Shown in pieces: positions 47,290 to 55,951 of a DNA stretch of 64,000 nt. The position numbers and the translations under genes were made by a program. The stretch is from Desulfovibrio legallii (GTDB lineage Bacteria; Desulfobacterota; Desulfovibrionia; Desulfovibrionales; Desulfovibrionaceae). The stretch spans positions 62,001 to 126,000 of the forward strand of contig NZ_FNBX01000005.1 of assembly GCF_900102485.1 (NCBI RefSeq), in the 5' to 3' direction. The notes beneath the pieces are model-generated. The model ran no database searches, was not told the DNA's origin, and saw nothing but the letters and a program-made list of their open reading frames with translations. The stretch's first letter is position 1; every line of letters starts with the position of its first letter.

Positions 47290-47784
47290 ATGAACAGAAA
47301 CGCGGTTGCCAAACTGGCGCGCTCCGCTGCAGCGGCGGGGCTCAGTGCGCTGTTGCTAAGCGGCTGCGGTCTGCTGGGCCGGAATGTGGACACAGGCCCC
47401 ACGCCAGAGGCCGCCAGGGGCGTCGTGCGCACCGCGTATGCCCAGATGGGCAAAAATTACCGCTCCGGCGGCGCGTCCCCGCAAAAAGGCTTTGACTGTT
47501 CCGGCCTTATCTGGTGGGTGTACAACAAAAACGGCGTCAAAGTGCCGCGCATCACTGTGGACCAGGCCAGGGTAGGGCAGCCCGTACCCCGCGAACAGGT
47601 GCGGCCTGGCGACATTGTGGTCTTCCGCACGGGCTCCAGCCCCCGCGGCCTGCACACGGGCATCTACGCCGGGGGCAATTCCTTCATCCACAGCCCCCGT
47701 CAGGGCGAAAAAGTGCGCATGGAAAACCTGGATATTCCCTACTGGCGCAGCAGGCTCATCTCCGTGCGGCGTGTAGTGCGCTGA
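47290..47784 (+). CDS. NlpC/P60 family cell-wall hydrolase lipoprotein
   Basis: The 164-residue protein has a lipoprotein signal with lipobox LLSGC (lipidated Cys26). The NlpC/P60 papain-like domain has catalytic Cys70 in GFDCSGLIWWVY, His122 in LHTGIY and the third polar residue His134 in FIHSP. It cleaves peptide stems in peptidoglycan at the envelope. The compact size (single domain, no SH3 or LysM) is like Spr/NlpC. AAGGAAGGGA precedes the ATG; the in-frame upstream extension was rejected because it places the signal peptide internally. Confidence 0.93.
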   Translation: MNRNAVAKLARSAAAAGLSALLLSGCGLLGRNVDTGPTPEAARGVVRTAYAQMGKNYRSGGASPQKGFDCSGLIWWVYNKNGVKVPRITVDQARVGQPVPREQVRPGDIVVFRTGSSPRGLHTGIYAGGNSFIHSPRQGEKVRMENLDIPYWRSRLISVRRVVR

Positions 47785-48214
47785 TCTCCCCCCACGCCGT
47801 TTCCCCCAGGGCATCCTTGCCCCGCACGCCGCACCGGCGCGTCAAAAGCGCAAAACCACAGGCGCGTCGCGCATGGGCGGCAACCCGCTGCGCCGGGCTC
47901 GCCGCCAGAGCAACAACGCAATCTTTTTCAGGCAAAAAACGTGGGCACAAGAAACCTGCGCGCTGGCAATATGCGCAAGGGCGCAAACGCAGCCCGGCTG
48001 CGCGACTGCGTCCGGCGCAGGATGCCGCCTGCAGCCGAAAAAAGCGCCAACAACAGCAAGCTGCAAAAAATAAGGCCTCCTGCTTGCCAAGGCACAGCTT
48101 TTTGCTTACGTTTTTCAAAAACGCAGCAGCGTAATCCAGGTGCGTTCTGCATACCGTGCCGCAAGGCCGACAGTAGGGCGAAAACGGGCAATACCGCTGG
48201 CGCAAGGGGGACGT
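47785..48214. other. Gene-poor gap before the MerR-type gene
   Basis: About 430 GC-rich bases with no supported gene. A stretch at 47964-48000 (GGGCGCAAACGCAGCCCGGC) resembles the family B centre and the 47127 segment, but is too short to call. The AAGGGGG ribosome site of the next gene is at 48204-48210. Confidence 0.35.
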
Positions 48215-48796
48215 ATGGCGCGCAAAGCCACGGCAACGGCAAGCCTGTTGAGCATTGCGGATATTTCACGCCATTTTTCCCTGCCGGAATCCACCACCCG
48301 TTACTACTGCAAGCGCTTTGCCGCCTATATTCCCAGCGTGGGCGAAGGGCGGCGACGCCGCTACCGCCGCGAGACCCTGGAGGTCATTGCCGCCATTCTG
48401 GAGCAGATGCAGAAATCCCGCACGGCCGCGGCCGTGGAGGAGGCCCTGCAGGCCCGCTTTGCCCGCAATGCGCTTGCCGTGTCCCCCGCGGCGCTTACAG
48501 CCGCCCCGGAACCGCCCGCTACGGCATTCCCCGCGGCTGCGCTGCAATTGCTGGAGCGACAGACCGTGGCCGTGGAGGCCATCGCCGCCATCCTGCGGCT
48601 GCTGGCGGAGCGCCTGCCCGCAATACCGCAAGCCCCCGCTCAGGCGCAGAACAACACGCCGCCTCAGGCCCTGGAACAGGAAGTTGCGCATCTGCGCATT
48701 TTACTGGAGGCTTCGGAAAAAACGCAGCAGGCGGATCTGGAGCAATTGCGGCAATGGATGGGCCGGGCGCTCCGCAACCGCGCAAATTCGGAATAA
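48215..48796 (+). CDS. MerR-type HTH protein with C-terminal coiled coil
   Basis: The 193-residue protein starts with a MerR-like winged helix (residues 10-65: SLLSIADISRHFSLPESTTRYYCKRF, then a wing with GRRRRYRRETLEVIAAI). A Pro/Ala linker and a C-terminal helical segment (100-185, ALEQEVAHLRILLEASEKTQQ) that should form a coiled coil follow. It lacks a ligand-binding domain, so it is more like RacA or other structural MerR proteins than a metal sensor. The target is unknown. Repeat B6 lies 200 bases downstream. Confidence 0.82.
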   Translation: MARKATATASLLSIADISRHFSLPESTTRYYCKRFAAYIPSVGEGRRRRYRRETLEVIAAILEQMQKSRTAAAVEEALQARFARNALAVSPAALTAAPEPPATAFPAAALQLLERQTVAVEAIAAILRLLAERLPAIPQAPAQAQNNTPPQALEQEVAHLRILLEASEKTQQADLEQLRQWMGRALRNRANSE

Positions 48797-48993
48797 GCTC
48801 GAAAACCGCGCAGGGCTGCGCGCGCAAACCGTCCGCCGCAAAGGCGCGTCGGCATGCGGCCTGTGCGGCAAGCCCCGTAGCGCACCGGCCTTGTTTACGC
48901 ATGGCTTCCGGCAAACCGGCCCGCCTTTGCCCCCCAGCGCCTTCGTTGCGCCCCACCTCGACAGGCAAAGCCGGCTGCTCCGACAAAAACGCC

Positions 48994-49141
48994 ACGGCAT
49001 TTCAATTTTGCAATGCCGTAGCGAGCTGCGTAAGCAGACGCCCGCCGTGAGGCGTAAGCGCAATGTTTTTGCGCTGGCAAGCGCCAAAATGGGCGTACCG
49101 TAAACTTTGAGAATGCAGATTCTCAAAGGGAATCTGCCCTA
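48994..49141 (+). repeat. Family B repeat, copy B6
   Basis: Full-length. The left stem is CGGCATTTCAA/TTGCAATGCCG (48995-49018), where both sides carry C-G instead of the usual G-C at the base of the stem: a paired change. The central stem is AGCGCAA/TTGCGCT (about 49057-49075) and the right stem CTTTGAGAAT/ATTCTCAAAG (49105-49128). The right end CTGCCCTA closes at 49141 and supplies the TAG stop of the MoaD/ThiS-like gene on the minus strand. It fills most of the 48797-49138 gap. Confidence 0.9.
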
Positions 49142-49408
49142 ACCGGAAGACGTAACCTTGCGCACCAGCAGGGCATCCCCCGGCCAGATGCGCCTGTCCG
49201 GCGTCAGCAGCTGGCCGTCGCGGGCCACCAGGGCGGTCTCCTCAGCCAGCCCAAGGGCTTGCAGCAGTTGCCGCGCCGTCTTGGGCCGGGGCAGGGAAAG
49301 CAGGCTTTCCTCAGGCTGCACCAGCACGGTCACCCGCGCGCCCGTGTGTTCCGGCCGCAGCACCTTGGGCTGCGGCAAAGCCGTTGCGGTCAGGGGTTCT
49401 GTGTTCAC
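49139..49408 (-). CDS. MoaD/ThiS-like ubiquitin-fold protein
   Basis: The 89-residue protein matches the beta-grasp sulfur-carrier pattern: VTVLVQPEESLLSL, TARQLLQALGLAEETALVARDGQLLTPDR, then WPGDALLVRKVTSSG. Sulfur carriers end in Gly-Gly, which is thiocarboxylated; this one ends Ser-Ser-Gly. The stop codon TAG lies inside repeat B6, so the end could be shortened by the insertion or be the natural form. GTG start with GAGGAG upstream. An A+T-rich stretch (49421-49460) just upstream may contain a promoter. The partner pathway cannot be told from the context. Confidence 0.75.
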   Translation of the reverse strand: MNTEPLTATALPQPKVLRPEHTGARVTVLVQPEESLLSLPRPKTARQLLQALGLAEETALVARDGQLLTPDRRIWPGDALLVRKVTSSG

Positions 49409-49485
49409 AGGCTCCTCACATCTATCATAATATTCTTATTTTATTAAATTTATAAAAACTACAGCCGCCCAGCCAAGGCCTGCGC

Positions 49486-50454
49486 TCAGGCCCGCCCGGC
49501 ATAATAATAGAGCACGGTCACCAGGGCCATGCTGGCGGCGCGCAGGCCCTGATTGGCCAGGATCAGCCGCAGGGCCAGCGCAGGGCGAAAAAAGCCCGCA
49601 TAGGACGGGAACTGGTGCCGGATGGCCCGCATGGGGGTAGAGAGAATATTGCCCACCATCAGGGCCAGCACCACATCCCGCGCCGTCAGGCCGCCGGTAT
49701 GCAGCACACTGCCTGCCGCGCCCAGGGCCGCGCCTAGCTCCGCCGCCAGGTGCAGCACGATGATGCCCATGGCCTGCGGCTTGAGGAAATCCAGCCAGCC
49801 CATGTGCGCGGCCAGCCACTGCTCGGCCAGGTCAAAAAAGCCATAGCGCTGCAAAAGGTACATAAGCACATAGATGGGCGCGGTAAAACAGACCAGCCTG
49901 GGCAGGCGGCGCAAAAACCGCCGCCAGGCCTTGCGCAGGGCCGCGGGCCAATCCGTGGGGCCGCCTTCCCCTTGCGTGCAGACCAGACAGCCCGCCGGCG
50001 GCACGGGCAGCAGGCGCCGGGCCAGCAGCACGGTAAGGCCCGTGCGCCCGGCCGCGGCCAGCAGGGTCAGGCCCACATAAATCAGCGCGGGGAAGCCCAG
50101 CACAGGCCAGGTCAGCAAAAAAATGGTGGGCGTGTGTACCAGGTAGGCGGGCAGGCTGTTGAACAGATTGGCCAACATGAGCTCCCGATCGGAAATTTCG
50201 CCCCGCTGATGGCTCTGCGAAAGCAGACCGTTGGCCGCCGCCGGAGAAACAAAGGCCAGAGAAAAGCTCGCGCCCGCCACTTCGCGCAAATGCGCCATCC
50301 TGGCCAAGGGCGCGGCCAGGCGGGCCAGATGCCGCGTCCAGCGCAAGGCTTCCAGCAGATTGGCCACCAGCAGCCCAAAGGCCAGCCCCAGCAGCAAACG
50401 CAGCAAAGGCCGGCCCAGCGCGCTCCAGATTGCAGCAAACGAAAGCTCTTCCAT
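49486..50454 (-). CDS. Nucleoside-recognition (Gate) domain membrane protein
   Basis: The 322-residue membrane protein has about eight hydrophobic helices in two halves, each with a Gate-domain pattern (FVSPAAANGLLSQ near residue 75, LGAAGSVLHTGGLTARDVVLALMVG near residue 250). SpoIIM/YjiH-like Gate proteins have no firm function. The ATG at 50454, six codons inside the longest frame, is preferred because AGGAAGG lies 5 bases upstream. Repeat B7 begins 33 bases upstream of this start. Confidence 0.82.
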   Translation of the reverse strand: MEELSFAAIWSALGRPLLRLLLGLAFGLLVANLLEALRWTRHLARLAAPLARMAHLREVAGASFSLAFVSPAAANGLLSQSHQRGEISDRELMLANLFNSLPAYLVHTPTIFLLTWPVLGFPALIYVGLTLLAAAGRTGLTVLLARRLLPVPPAGCLVCTQGEGGPTDWPAALRKAWRRFLRRLPRLVCFTAPIYVLMYLLQRYGFFDLAEQWLAAHMGWLDFLKPQAMGIIVLHLAAELGAALGAAGSVLHTGGLTARDVVLALMVGNILSTPMRAIRHQFPSYAGFFRPALALRLILANQGLRAASMALVTVLYYYAGRA

Positions 50455-50486
50455 CAAACCTTCCTGAAACATTCTGCCCTAACCGT

Positions 50487-50638
50487 CCAGGGCATTTCAA
50501 TTTTGCAATGCCCTGGCGGTGGTATGCGCAGACGCCAGCCGTACAGGCGCAAGCGCAGTTTAGTTGCGCTGTTACATGCGCGGAACGCGCGCGCAGATTA
50601 ACGTTGAGAATGCATATTCTCAACGTTAATCTGCGCTA
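50487..50638 (+). repeat. Family B repeat, copy B7
   Basis: Full-length. The left stem CCAGGGCATT.../...AATGCCCTGG spans 50487-50516, and the central stem AGCGCAG/TTGCGCT (50552-50570) closes with a G-U pair. The right palindrome is extended to a perfect 21-bp stem (50591-50611 with 50616-50636, loop GCAT) by duplication of the GCGCAGATTAA terminus. Its right stem uses CGTTGAG/CTCAACG like B2. Just outside the left end, TCTGCCCTAACCG (50473-50485) repeats the right boundary sequence of B6 (49133-49145). Confidence 0.9.
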
Positions 50639-50704
50639 AAACGCGGCGCCGCAAAGCCCGCCACAGGCCCAAAGCCCCAACACACGCCACGGCAAAGCCC
50701 GACC

Positions 50705-51175
50705 TTACACCGCATACCCGACGTCCGGCGGGAGATCGCGCCGCCCGGCCTGGGTGCGGGCCAGCACGTCGCAGCGCTCGTTTTCCGTGTGGCCGGCATG
50801 GCCCCGCAGCCAGTGGAAGCGCACCTGATGCCGCTCCAGCAGGGGCAGCAGACGCTGCCACAAATCCACATTGAGCACCGGCTTTTTGTCCGCCTTGATC
50901 CAGCCTTTTTTCTGCCAGCCCCACAGCCAGCGCTTTTCCACGCTGTTGCGCACATACTGCGAATCCGTAAACAGCTCCACTGCGCAGGGTTCCTTCAAGG
51001 CCGCAAGGGCCTCCACCACCGCCAGAATTTCCATGCGGTTGTTGGTGGTGCGGGCGTAGCCGCCCGAAAGCTCCCTGCGCGGCCCCGCGTCCTCCAGGCA
51101 GAGCACTGCCGCCCAGCCGCCGGGCCCAGGATTGCCCAGGCAGGAACCGTCCGTATGGATAACTACTTTTTTCAT
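50705..51175 (-). CDS. rnhA: Ribonuclease HI
   Basis: The 156-residue enzyme degrades RNA in RNA-DNA hybrids. Catalytic residues are visible as Asp9 (HTDGSCLGNPGPGGWA), Glu49 (TTNNRMEI), Asp71 (FTDSQYVRN) and Asp136 (ENERCDVLA). The basic protrusion (RWLWGWQKKGWIKADKKP) of E. coli-type enzymes is present. It appears monocistronic, with repeats on both sides. Confidence 0.97.
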   Translation of the reverse strand: MKKVVIHTDGSCLGNPGPGGWAAVLCLEDAGPRRELSGGYARTTNNRMEILAVVEALAALKEPCAVELFTDSQYVRNSVEKRWLWGWQKKGWIKADKKPVLNVDLWQRLLPLLERHQVRFHWLRGHAGHTENERCDVLARTQAGRRDLPPDVGYAV

Positions 51176-51249
51176 AGGATACTATCTCACGGGATTTGCG
51201 GGGGAGGGATCCTTATGAAAAAGGGTCGCCTCCCGCGCCCCCTTTTCCT

Positions 51250-51383
51250 GGAACAGGTTTCCTTTGAGCATAGGCATTCTCAGGTCTACGCCCCGCGCGT
51301 TCCGGCGCTTACCAGCGCAGATGCCTTGCGCTTACGCCTGCACGGCGCGCGGCTGCTCCCGCGCCACGACAAATTCAAAGTAA
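51250..51383 (-). repeat. Family B repeat, degraded copy (B8)
   Basis: The order right hairpin (CCTTTGAGCATAGGCATTCTCAGG), centre (AGCGCAGATGCCTTGCGCT, a stem closed with one G-U) and left arm (AAATTCAAAG) is kept. The right stem is mismatched and the left hairpin mostly lost. It lies between rnhA and family A copy A4. Confidence 0.65.
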
Positions 51384-51454
51384 AACGGCTCTGCAGCTTT
51401 TACGCCCGCGCGCGGCTTTAAGCACACCCCTCCACCCCGCGCGCCGCCTGGGCA

Positions 51455-51525
51455 GAGAAAAGTTTTTTGAAGGGTGGGGGCGTGGGGGAGGGGGACTTTT
51501 GTACACAAAAGTCCCCCTCCCCCAC
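51455..51525 (-). repeat. Family A palindromic repeat, copy A4
   Basis: A perfect 21-bp stem (51482-51502 with 51505-51525, loop AC) contains the ACTTTTGT core. On the minus strand it is followed by the tail with TTCAAAAAACTTTTCTC (51471-51455). It is placed 21 bases after the recD2 stop with stem first, as A1 is after the sugar transferase. Confidence 0.9.
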
Positions 51526-51546
51526 AACACTTCCCCTTTCCTCCAT

Positions 51547-53841
51547 TCACCCTTCCGGACGCAGGCGGCGGGCCAGGCGGGTGTAACGCTTGCGGGTGCG
51601 GTTGTTTTTGACGGCCATGTGCAGGGCGCGGGCTTCGCCCACCAGGATAACCAGGCGTTTGCCGCGGGTAACGCCGGTATAGATGAGGTTGCGCTGCAGA
51701 AGCACATAGTGCTGCATCATGATGGGAATGACCACGGCCGGGTATTCCGAGCCCTGGGATTTGTGGATGGAGATGGCGTAGGCCGGGGCCAGCTCGTCCA
51801 GCTCGTTGAAGTCGTAGGGCACCACGCGGTCGTCAAAGGTGACGCTCAGGGTGCGGTCTTCGGGGTCCATATGGGTGATGCGGCCCATATCGCCGTTAAA
51901 AACGTCTTTGTCATAATTGTTGCGCACCTGCATGACCTTGTCGCGGAGGCGAAAAGCGCGGTCGCCCCGGCGCACTTCCAGCCCGTGGGGGTTGAGGGCC
52001 TCCTGCAGGCGGGCGTTCATGCGGCCCGCGCCCACAGCGCCCTTGTGCATGGGGGTGAGCACCTGGATGTCGTCCACGGGGTCCAGGCCAAAGCGGCGGG
52101 GGATGTGGTTGCGCACCAGGTCCACCATAAGATCGGCGGCGCGCTCCGGATCGCTCTGATGGATGAAGTAAAAATCCGAAAGGCGGTCTTTGCTGGATTC
52201 CAGGGAAGGCGCCTCGCCGCGGTTGATCATGTGGGCGTTGCAGATGATGGAGCTTTCCGCCGACTGGCGGAAAATTTCGGTCAGTTCCACCACAGGCACG
52301 GCCCCGGAGGCAATGATGTCCGCCAGCACGTTGCCGGGGCCCACCGAGGGCAGCTGGTGCACGTCGCCCACCAGCACCACGGTAGCGCCCAAGGGCACGG
52401 CCTTGAGCAGGTGGTAAAAAAGCAGGGTGTCCATCATGGAGGCTTCGTCCACCACCAGCAGGCCGCAGGCCAGGGGGTTATCCTCATTGCGGGCGAAGCC
52501 GTCCTCCTTGGGGCTGTATTCCAGGAGGCGGTGGATGGTGCGGGCCTCGCGGCCCGAAGTTTCGGCCATGCGTTTGGCGGCGCGGCCCGTGGGCGCAGCC
52601 AGCAGGATGCGGGAGCGCACCTGCCCGAAGAGGCGGATAATGGCGTTGATGATAGTAGTTTTGCCCGTGCCGGGCCCGCCCGTGAGCACCATAACCTTGC
52701 TGCGGGCGGCAGTGCGCACGGCCTCCAGCTGCTCCGGAGCCAGACGGATGTCCAGGCCCGCCACCACCGCATCCACCAGGCTGTCGGCGTTCTCAAAGCG
52801 CACGGCCTTGGGCGAACGCAGCAGGCGTTGCAGGTAGAAGGCCGTTTTGGCTTCGCAGTGGTAGTAACGCCGCAGATAGACGCCGGTTTCTTCGGCCGCG
52901 GGCGCGTCTGCCGCGTCAGGGGCGTCGTCCGCCTGCGCGGCCAGGTCGGCCGCGGGCGGCTCTGCGGGCAGGGTCTCGCGCACGATGCGCTCCTCCGCCT
53001 CCAGGGCGTCCAGGGCCTCCAGCGCCAGGTCCGCATCCACGCCCAGCTGCGCGCACACGCTGTCCAGCAGCACGGGCTGGGGGAGGTAGACGTTGCCCTC
53101 GTCCGTGGCCTTTTGCAGAACGTAGAGCACGCCCGCCTGCACGCGCAGGGGGCTGTCATGGGCGAAGCCCAGCTTGTGGGCCGCGGCGTCGGCGGTCACA
53201 AAGCCTATGCCGTGGATATCCATGGCCAGGCGATAGGGATTTTCGCGCACAATATCCAGCGCTTCCGCGCCGTAGGCCCGATAAACGCGCACGGCGTAGG
53301 CCGGGGTGATGCCGTGGGGCTGCAAAAACAGGAGCAGGTCGCGCATGCCGCGGTGTTCCGCCCAGGAGGCGCGGATGCGCTCCAGGCTCTTTTTGCCCAC
53401 CCCGCGGATGGCAAGCAGACGTTCCGGGGCCGTATCCAGCACGGCGATGGTTTCCGTGCCGAAGGCCGCCACAATGCGTCCGGCCAGCTCCGGGCCCACG
53501 CCCTTGATCAGGCCGGAGGCCAGATAGAGGCGGATGCCCTCGCTGGTGGCGGGCAGCACTTCTTCCGCCGTGCAGAACTCCAGCTGCCGGCCGAAGCGCG
53601 GATTATTGACCCAGCGGCCGCCTACCTTCAGCTGCACGCCCGCCTGCGGCGTGACCATATGCCCCACGCAGGTCACGGCATCCCGGTCGCGTTCGCGCGC
53701 GCCCTCAGGCGGCGTGGGCGCAAGGCGCAGCACCGTATAGCCGTTCTCCTCGTTGTGGAAGACCACGCGCTCCACCGTGCCGGTCAGTTCCACGGCGTCG
53801 GGATTGCGCAGCAGGGGCAGGTCGTTGTCGGGCGTCGTCAT
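51547..53841 (-). CDS. recD2: RecD2-type ATP-dependent DNA helicase
   Basis: The 764-residue superfamily 1B helicase has the RecD2 layout: an N-terminal OB-like part (GTVERVVFHNEENGYTVLRL) and helix-hairpin-helix repeats (IKGVGPELAGRIV, IRGVGKKSLERI). The helicase core has Walker A GGPGTGKTT near residue 388, VVDEASMMD, GDVHQLPSVGPG and C-terminal SH3/UvrD_C_2 motifs (SIHKSQGSEYPAVV, YTGVTRGKR). RecD2 acts outside RecBCD, in replication-fork or repair processing. An Ala/Asp-rich insert near residues 300-330 is unusual but in frame. It follows aroC by 7 bases. Confidence 0.96.
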   Translation of the reverse strand: MTTPDNDLPLLRNPDAVELTGTVERVVFHNEENGYTVLRLAPTPPEGARERDRDAVTCVGHMVTPQAGVQLKVGGRWVNNPRFGRQLEFCTAEEVLPATSEGIRLYLASGLIKGVGPELAGRIVAAFGTETIAVLDTAPERLLAIRGVGKKSLERIRASWAEHRGMRDLLLFLQPHGITPAYAVRVYRAYGAEALDIVRENPYRLAMDIHGIGFVTADAAAHKLGFAHDSPLRVQAGVLYVLQKATDEGNVYLPQPVLLDSVCAQLGVDADLALEALDALEAEERIVRETLPAEPPAADLAAQADDAPDAADAPAAEETGVYLRRYYHCEAKTAFYLQRLLRSPKAVRFENADSLVDAVVAGLDIRLAPEQLEAVRTAARSKVMVLTGGPGTGKTTIINAIIRLFGQVRSRILLAAPTGRAAKRMAETSGREARTIHRLLEYSPKEDGFARNEDNPLACGLLVVDEASMMDTLLFYHLLKAVPLGATVVLVGDVHQLPSVGPGNVLADIIASGAVPVVELTEIFRQSAESSIICNAHMINRGEAPSLESSKDRLSDFYFIHQSDPERAADLMVDLVRNHIPRRFGLDPVDDIQVLTPMHKGAVGAGRMNARLQEALNPHGLEVRRGDRAFRLRDKVMQVRNNYDKDVFNGDMGRITHMDPEDRTLSVTFDDRVVPYDFNELDELAPAYAISIHKSQGSEYPAVVIPIMMQHYVLLQRNLIYTGVTRGKRLVILVGEARALHMAVKNNRTRKRYTRLARRLRPEG

Positions 53842-53848
53842 GGTAAGG

Positions 53849-54946
53849 CTACCGCGTCAGGTCCATGCGCAGCTGCAGCAGCAGGGCGTCCGCCAGGGTC
53901 AGGGCGGTCATGGCCTCCAGCACGGGCACAATACGCGGGATGGCGGCCAGATCGTGCCGCCCGCCTATAAGCGCCTCCGCGGCCTGGCCCTGCTTGTCCA
54001 CCGTCTGCTGCCGGATGGCGATGGAGGCAATGGGCTTGACCGCCGCGTGCAGCACAATGTCCTGCCCGCTGGAAATGCCGCCCAGAATGCCGCCCGCGTG
54101 GTTGGAGGCAAAGCGCGCCGCGCCGGGGCAGGGCGGTTCCTGCGGCAGCAGGGGATCGTTGTTCTGCGTGCCGCGCAGGGCCGCAGCGCCGAAGCCCTCG
54201 CCCACGCTGAAGCCCTTGACCGCGCCCACGCTCATGATGGCGTGGCCCAGCAGGGCTTCCAGCTTGTCAAACACGGGCTCGCCCAGGCCGGCGGGCACCT
54301 GCCGCGCCTCTACCCGCACGATGCCGCCCAGCGTGTCCCCGGCCTTGCGGGCCGCGGCCACAACCTTATCCCACAGCGCGGGCATGGCCTCCGTGGCCGC
54401 GCAATACGGGCGGTTGCGCGCGCCTTCCAGGTCCAGCGCGGCCCAGTCCTGCACAGCCACGCCGCCCAGGGCCACACAGGCCCCCAGCACCTCCACCCCG
54501 CGCAGGGCCAGAATCTTGCGCGCAATGACGCCGCCCGCCACCCGCGCGGCCGTTTCCCGCCCGGAAGCCCGGCCGCCGCCGCGGTAATCGCGCACGCCGT
54601 TGTATTTTTTGAAATAGCCCCAGTCCGCCTGCCCCGGCCGAAACACCTCGGCCAGGTTGCCGTAGTCCTGCGAGCGCTGGTCCTCATTGGCGATGTAAAA
54701 GGCAATGGAGGTGCCCGTGGTCACGCCCTCAAACACGCCCGAAAGCAGCCGCACCGCGTCCGCCTCCTTGCGCTTGGTGGCCGTGGGGCCCTGGCCGGGC
54801 TTGCGGCGATCCAGCTCTTTCTGGATATCCGCCTCGCAGAGCGGAATGCCCGCGGGGCAGCCGTCCAGCACGCCGCCCAGGCCGGGACCGTGCGATTCGC
54901 CGAATGTGGTCAGGCGCAGCGCGCGCCCAAAAGTGTTGCCTGCCAT
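53849..54946 (-). CDS. aroC: Chorismate synthase
   Basis: The 365-residue FMN-dependent enzyme makes chorismate from EPSP, the last shared step to aromatic amino acids. Diagnostic segments are GNTFGRALRLTTFGESHGPG (residues 3-22), RRKPGQGPTATKRKE, DYRGGGRASGRETA near residue 120 and GGISSGQDIVLHAAVKP near residue 305. The ATG at 54946 is preferred; the longer frame runs upstream through repeat A3. It is probably the first gene of an aroC-recD2 unit. Confidence 0.97.
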   Translation of the reverse strand: MAGNTFGRALRLTTFGESHGPGLGGVLDGCPAGIPLCEADIQKELDRRKPGQGPTATKRKEADAVRLLSGVFEGVTTGTSIAFYIANEDQRSQDYGNLAEVFRPGQADWGYFKKYNGVRDYRGGGRASGRETAARVAGGVIARKILALRGVEVLGACVALGGVAVQDWAALDLEGARNRPYCAATEAMPALWDKVVAAARKAGDTLGGIVRVEARQVPAGLGEPVFDKLEALLGHAIMSVGAVKGFSVGEGFGAAALRGTQNNDPLLPQEPPCPGAARFASNHAGGILGGISSGQDIVLHAAVKPIASIAIRQQTVDKQGQAAEALIGGRHDLAAIPRIVPVLEAMTALTLADALLLQLRMDLTR

Positions 54947-54982
54947 ATGCGTCCTCGCTTTGTGGGGGGGAGGGAGGTTTTT

Positions 54983-55086
54983 GTGGGAGGAGGGGAACTT
55001 TTGTGAACAAAAGTTCCCCTCCCCCCACACCCCCCGCCCTTCAAAAAACTTTTTTCTCCTCAGGGAATGCGCCAGACGTACCCTGG
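54983..55086 (+). repeat. Family A palindromic repeat, copy A3
   Basis: A 21-bp stem with one mismatch (54983-55003 with 55008-55028, loop TGAA) is followed by the tail with TTCAAAAAACTTTTTTCTCC (55040-55059) and the GACGTACCCTGG end. An extra partial left arm (GTGGGGGGGAGGGAGGTTTT) precedes it at 54962-54981. It lies between mutT and aroC, with its tail met first by transcription. Confidence 0.9.
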
Positions 55087-55207
55087 ATGGACAAATGCAG
55101 GGGAGATGTGCGCCCGCCGCCGTCAGCAGCAAAAAACGCCCGCCCGCAAGGCAGCATACCCTATCCGGGCCCGGTCCGAAACCGGTCGGCAAAAGGCCCC
55201 GATGCGG

Positions 55208-55603
55208 CTACTCCGGCTGCGCCAATTGCCGCAGCACGCCCGCATCCGCAGGCAGAAAATCCAGCTCGGCCGCCTCCGCCGGGCTGATCCAGCGCAACTG
55301 CTGCCCCTCTTCAGGGCAGGGCTCGCCGCTGAAGGCCGTCACATGAAAAAAGTGCAGCCGCACCTGCAGGCCGCGCTCCGCATAACAGTGCTCCACCGTG
55401 CGCCACAAGGCGGCCTGGCGCACGCCGATGCCCAGCTCCTCGGCCAGTTCCCGCCGCAAAGCCTGCTCCGGACGCTCCCCAGCCTCCACCTTGCCGCCGG
55501 GGAACTCCCAGTAACCCGCCAGGGGCTTGCCCTCCGGCCGCTGCGCCGCCAGAAACAGCCCACCCCGCCAGACTATGCCCGCCGCCACCGCAATCTGCCG
55601 CAT
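55208..55603 (-). CDS. MutT-type Nudix hydrolase
   Basis: The 131-residue protein has a complete Nudix box: Gly37-x5-Glu43-x7-Arg51-Glu52-Leu53-x-Glu55-Glu56-x-Gly58. The preceding KPLAGYWEFPGGKVE is typical of 8-oxo-dGTP diphosphatases. It probably sanitises oxidised nucleotides. The ATG at 55603 has GGAGCGAAGG upstream. The frame stays open through repeat B9 but that part is not conserved coding. It is separated from aroC by repeat A3. Confidence 0.9.
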   Translation of the reverse strand: MRQIAVAAGIVWRGGLFLAAQRPEGKPLAGYWEFPGGKVEAGERPEQALRRELAEELGIGVRQAALWRTVEHCYAERGLQVRLHFFHVTAFSGEPCPEEGQQLRWISPAEAAELDFLPADAGVLRQLAQPE

Positions 55604-55693
55604 GCCTTCGCTCCTGGGCAAAAGAATGTTGCGGGGGAAGGGAATCGTTTGAGCGCTGCTGTCTTCGCCCGTAACTTCCTGCGTTGCAACGGG

Positions 55694-55843
55694 CCAGGGC
55701 ATTGCAACTTTGAAATGCCCTGGCGGCTGCGTGAGCAGACGCCCGCTGTGGAGGCGTAAGCGCAAGTTATTTGCGCTGTTAAGCGCCGAAACGAGCGTGC
55801 CGTAAACTTTGAGAATGCCAGATCTCAAAGGTAATCTGCTCCA
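55694..55843 (+). repeat. Family B repeat, copy B9
   Basis: Full-length. The left stem CCAGGGCATTGCAA pairs with TTGAAATGCCCTGG (55694-55723, one mismatch), the centre AGCGCAA with TTGCGCT (about 55759-55777), and the right stem CTTTGAGA with TCTCAAAG (55807-55830). The ends are CA-flanked on both sides (CCAGGGC at left, GCTCCA at right) rather than TA. It lies between the ABC-F gene and mutT. Confidence 0.88.
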
Positions 55844-55860
55844 AGCTGACCAACAGCTTC

Positions 55861-55930
55861 CCTTTTCCCACGTCCCCCATCCATTCAAAAAACCTTTTGC
55901 GCTGCCGTAACGCGCGAACCGCGCGCCGGG
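55861..55930 (+). repeat. Family A tail remnant beside B9
   Basis: CCCTTTTCCCACGTCCCCCA, then CCATTCAAAAAACCTTTTGC and an ACGCGCGAACCGCGCGCCGGG end, resemble the right arm and tail of family A. The left arm is missing. It lies 18 bases after repeat B9, another instance of A and B side by side. Confidence 0.5.
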
Positions 55931-55951
55931 AGATCCGCCCGGAAGCGGCGC

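Noticed and set aside
55604..55888. Extended N-terminus of the Nudix protein through repeat B9
   Set aside because: The added residues are the translated repeat, as seen in other family B copies; the inner ATG gives a complete MutT-length protein.
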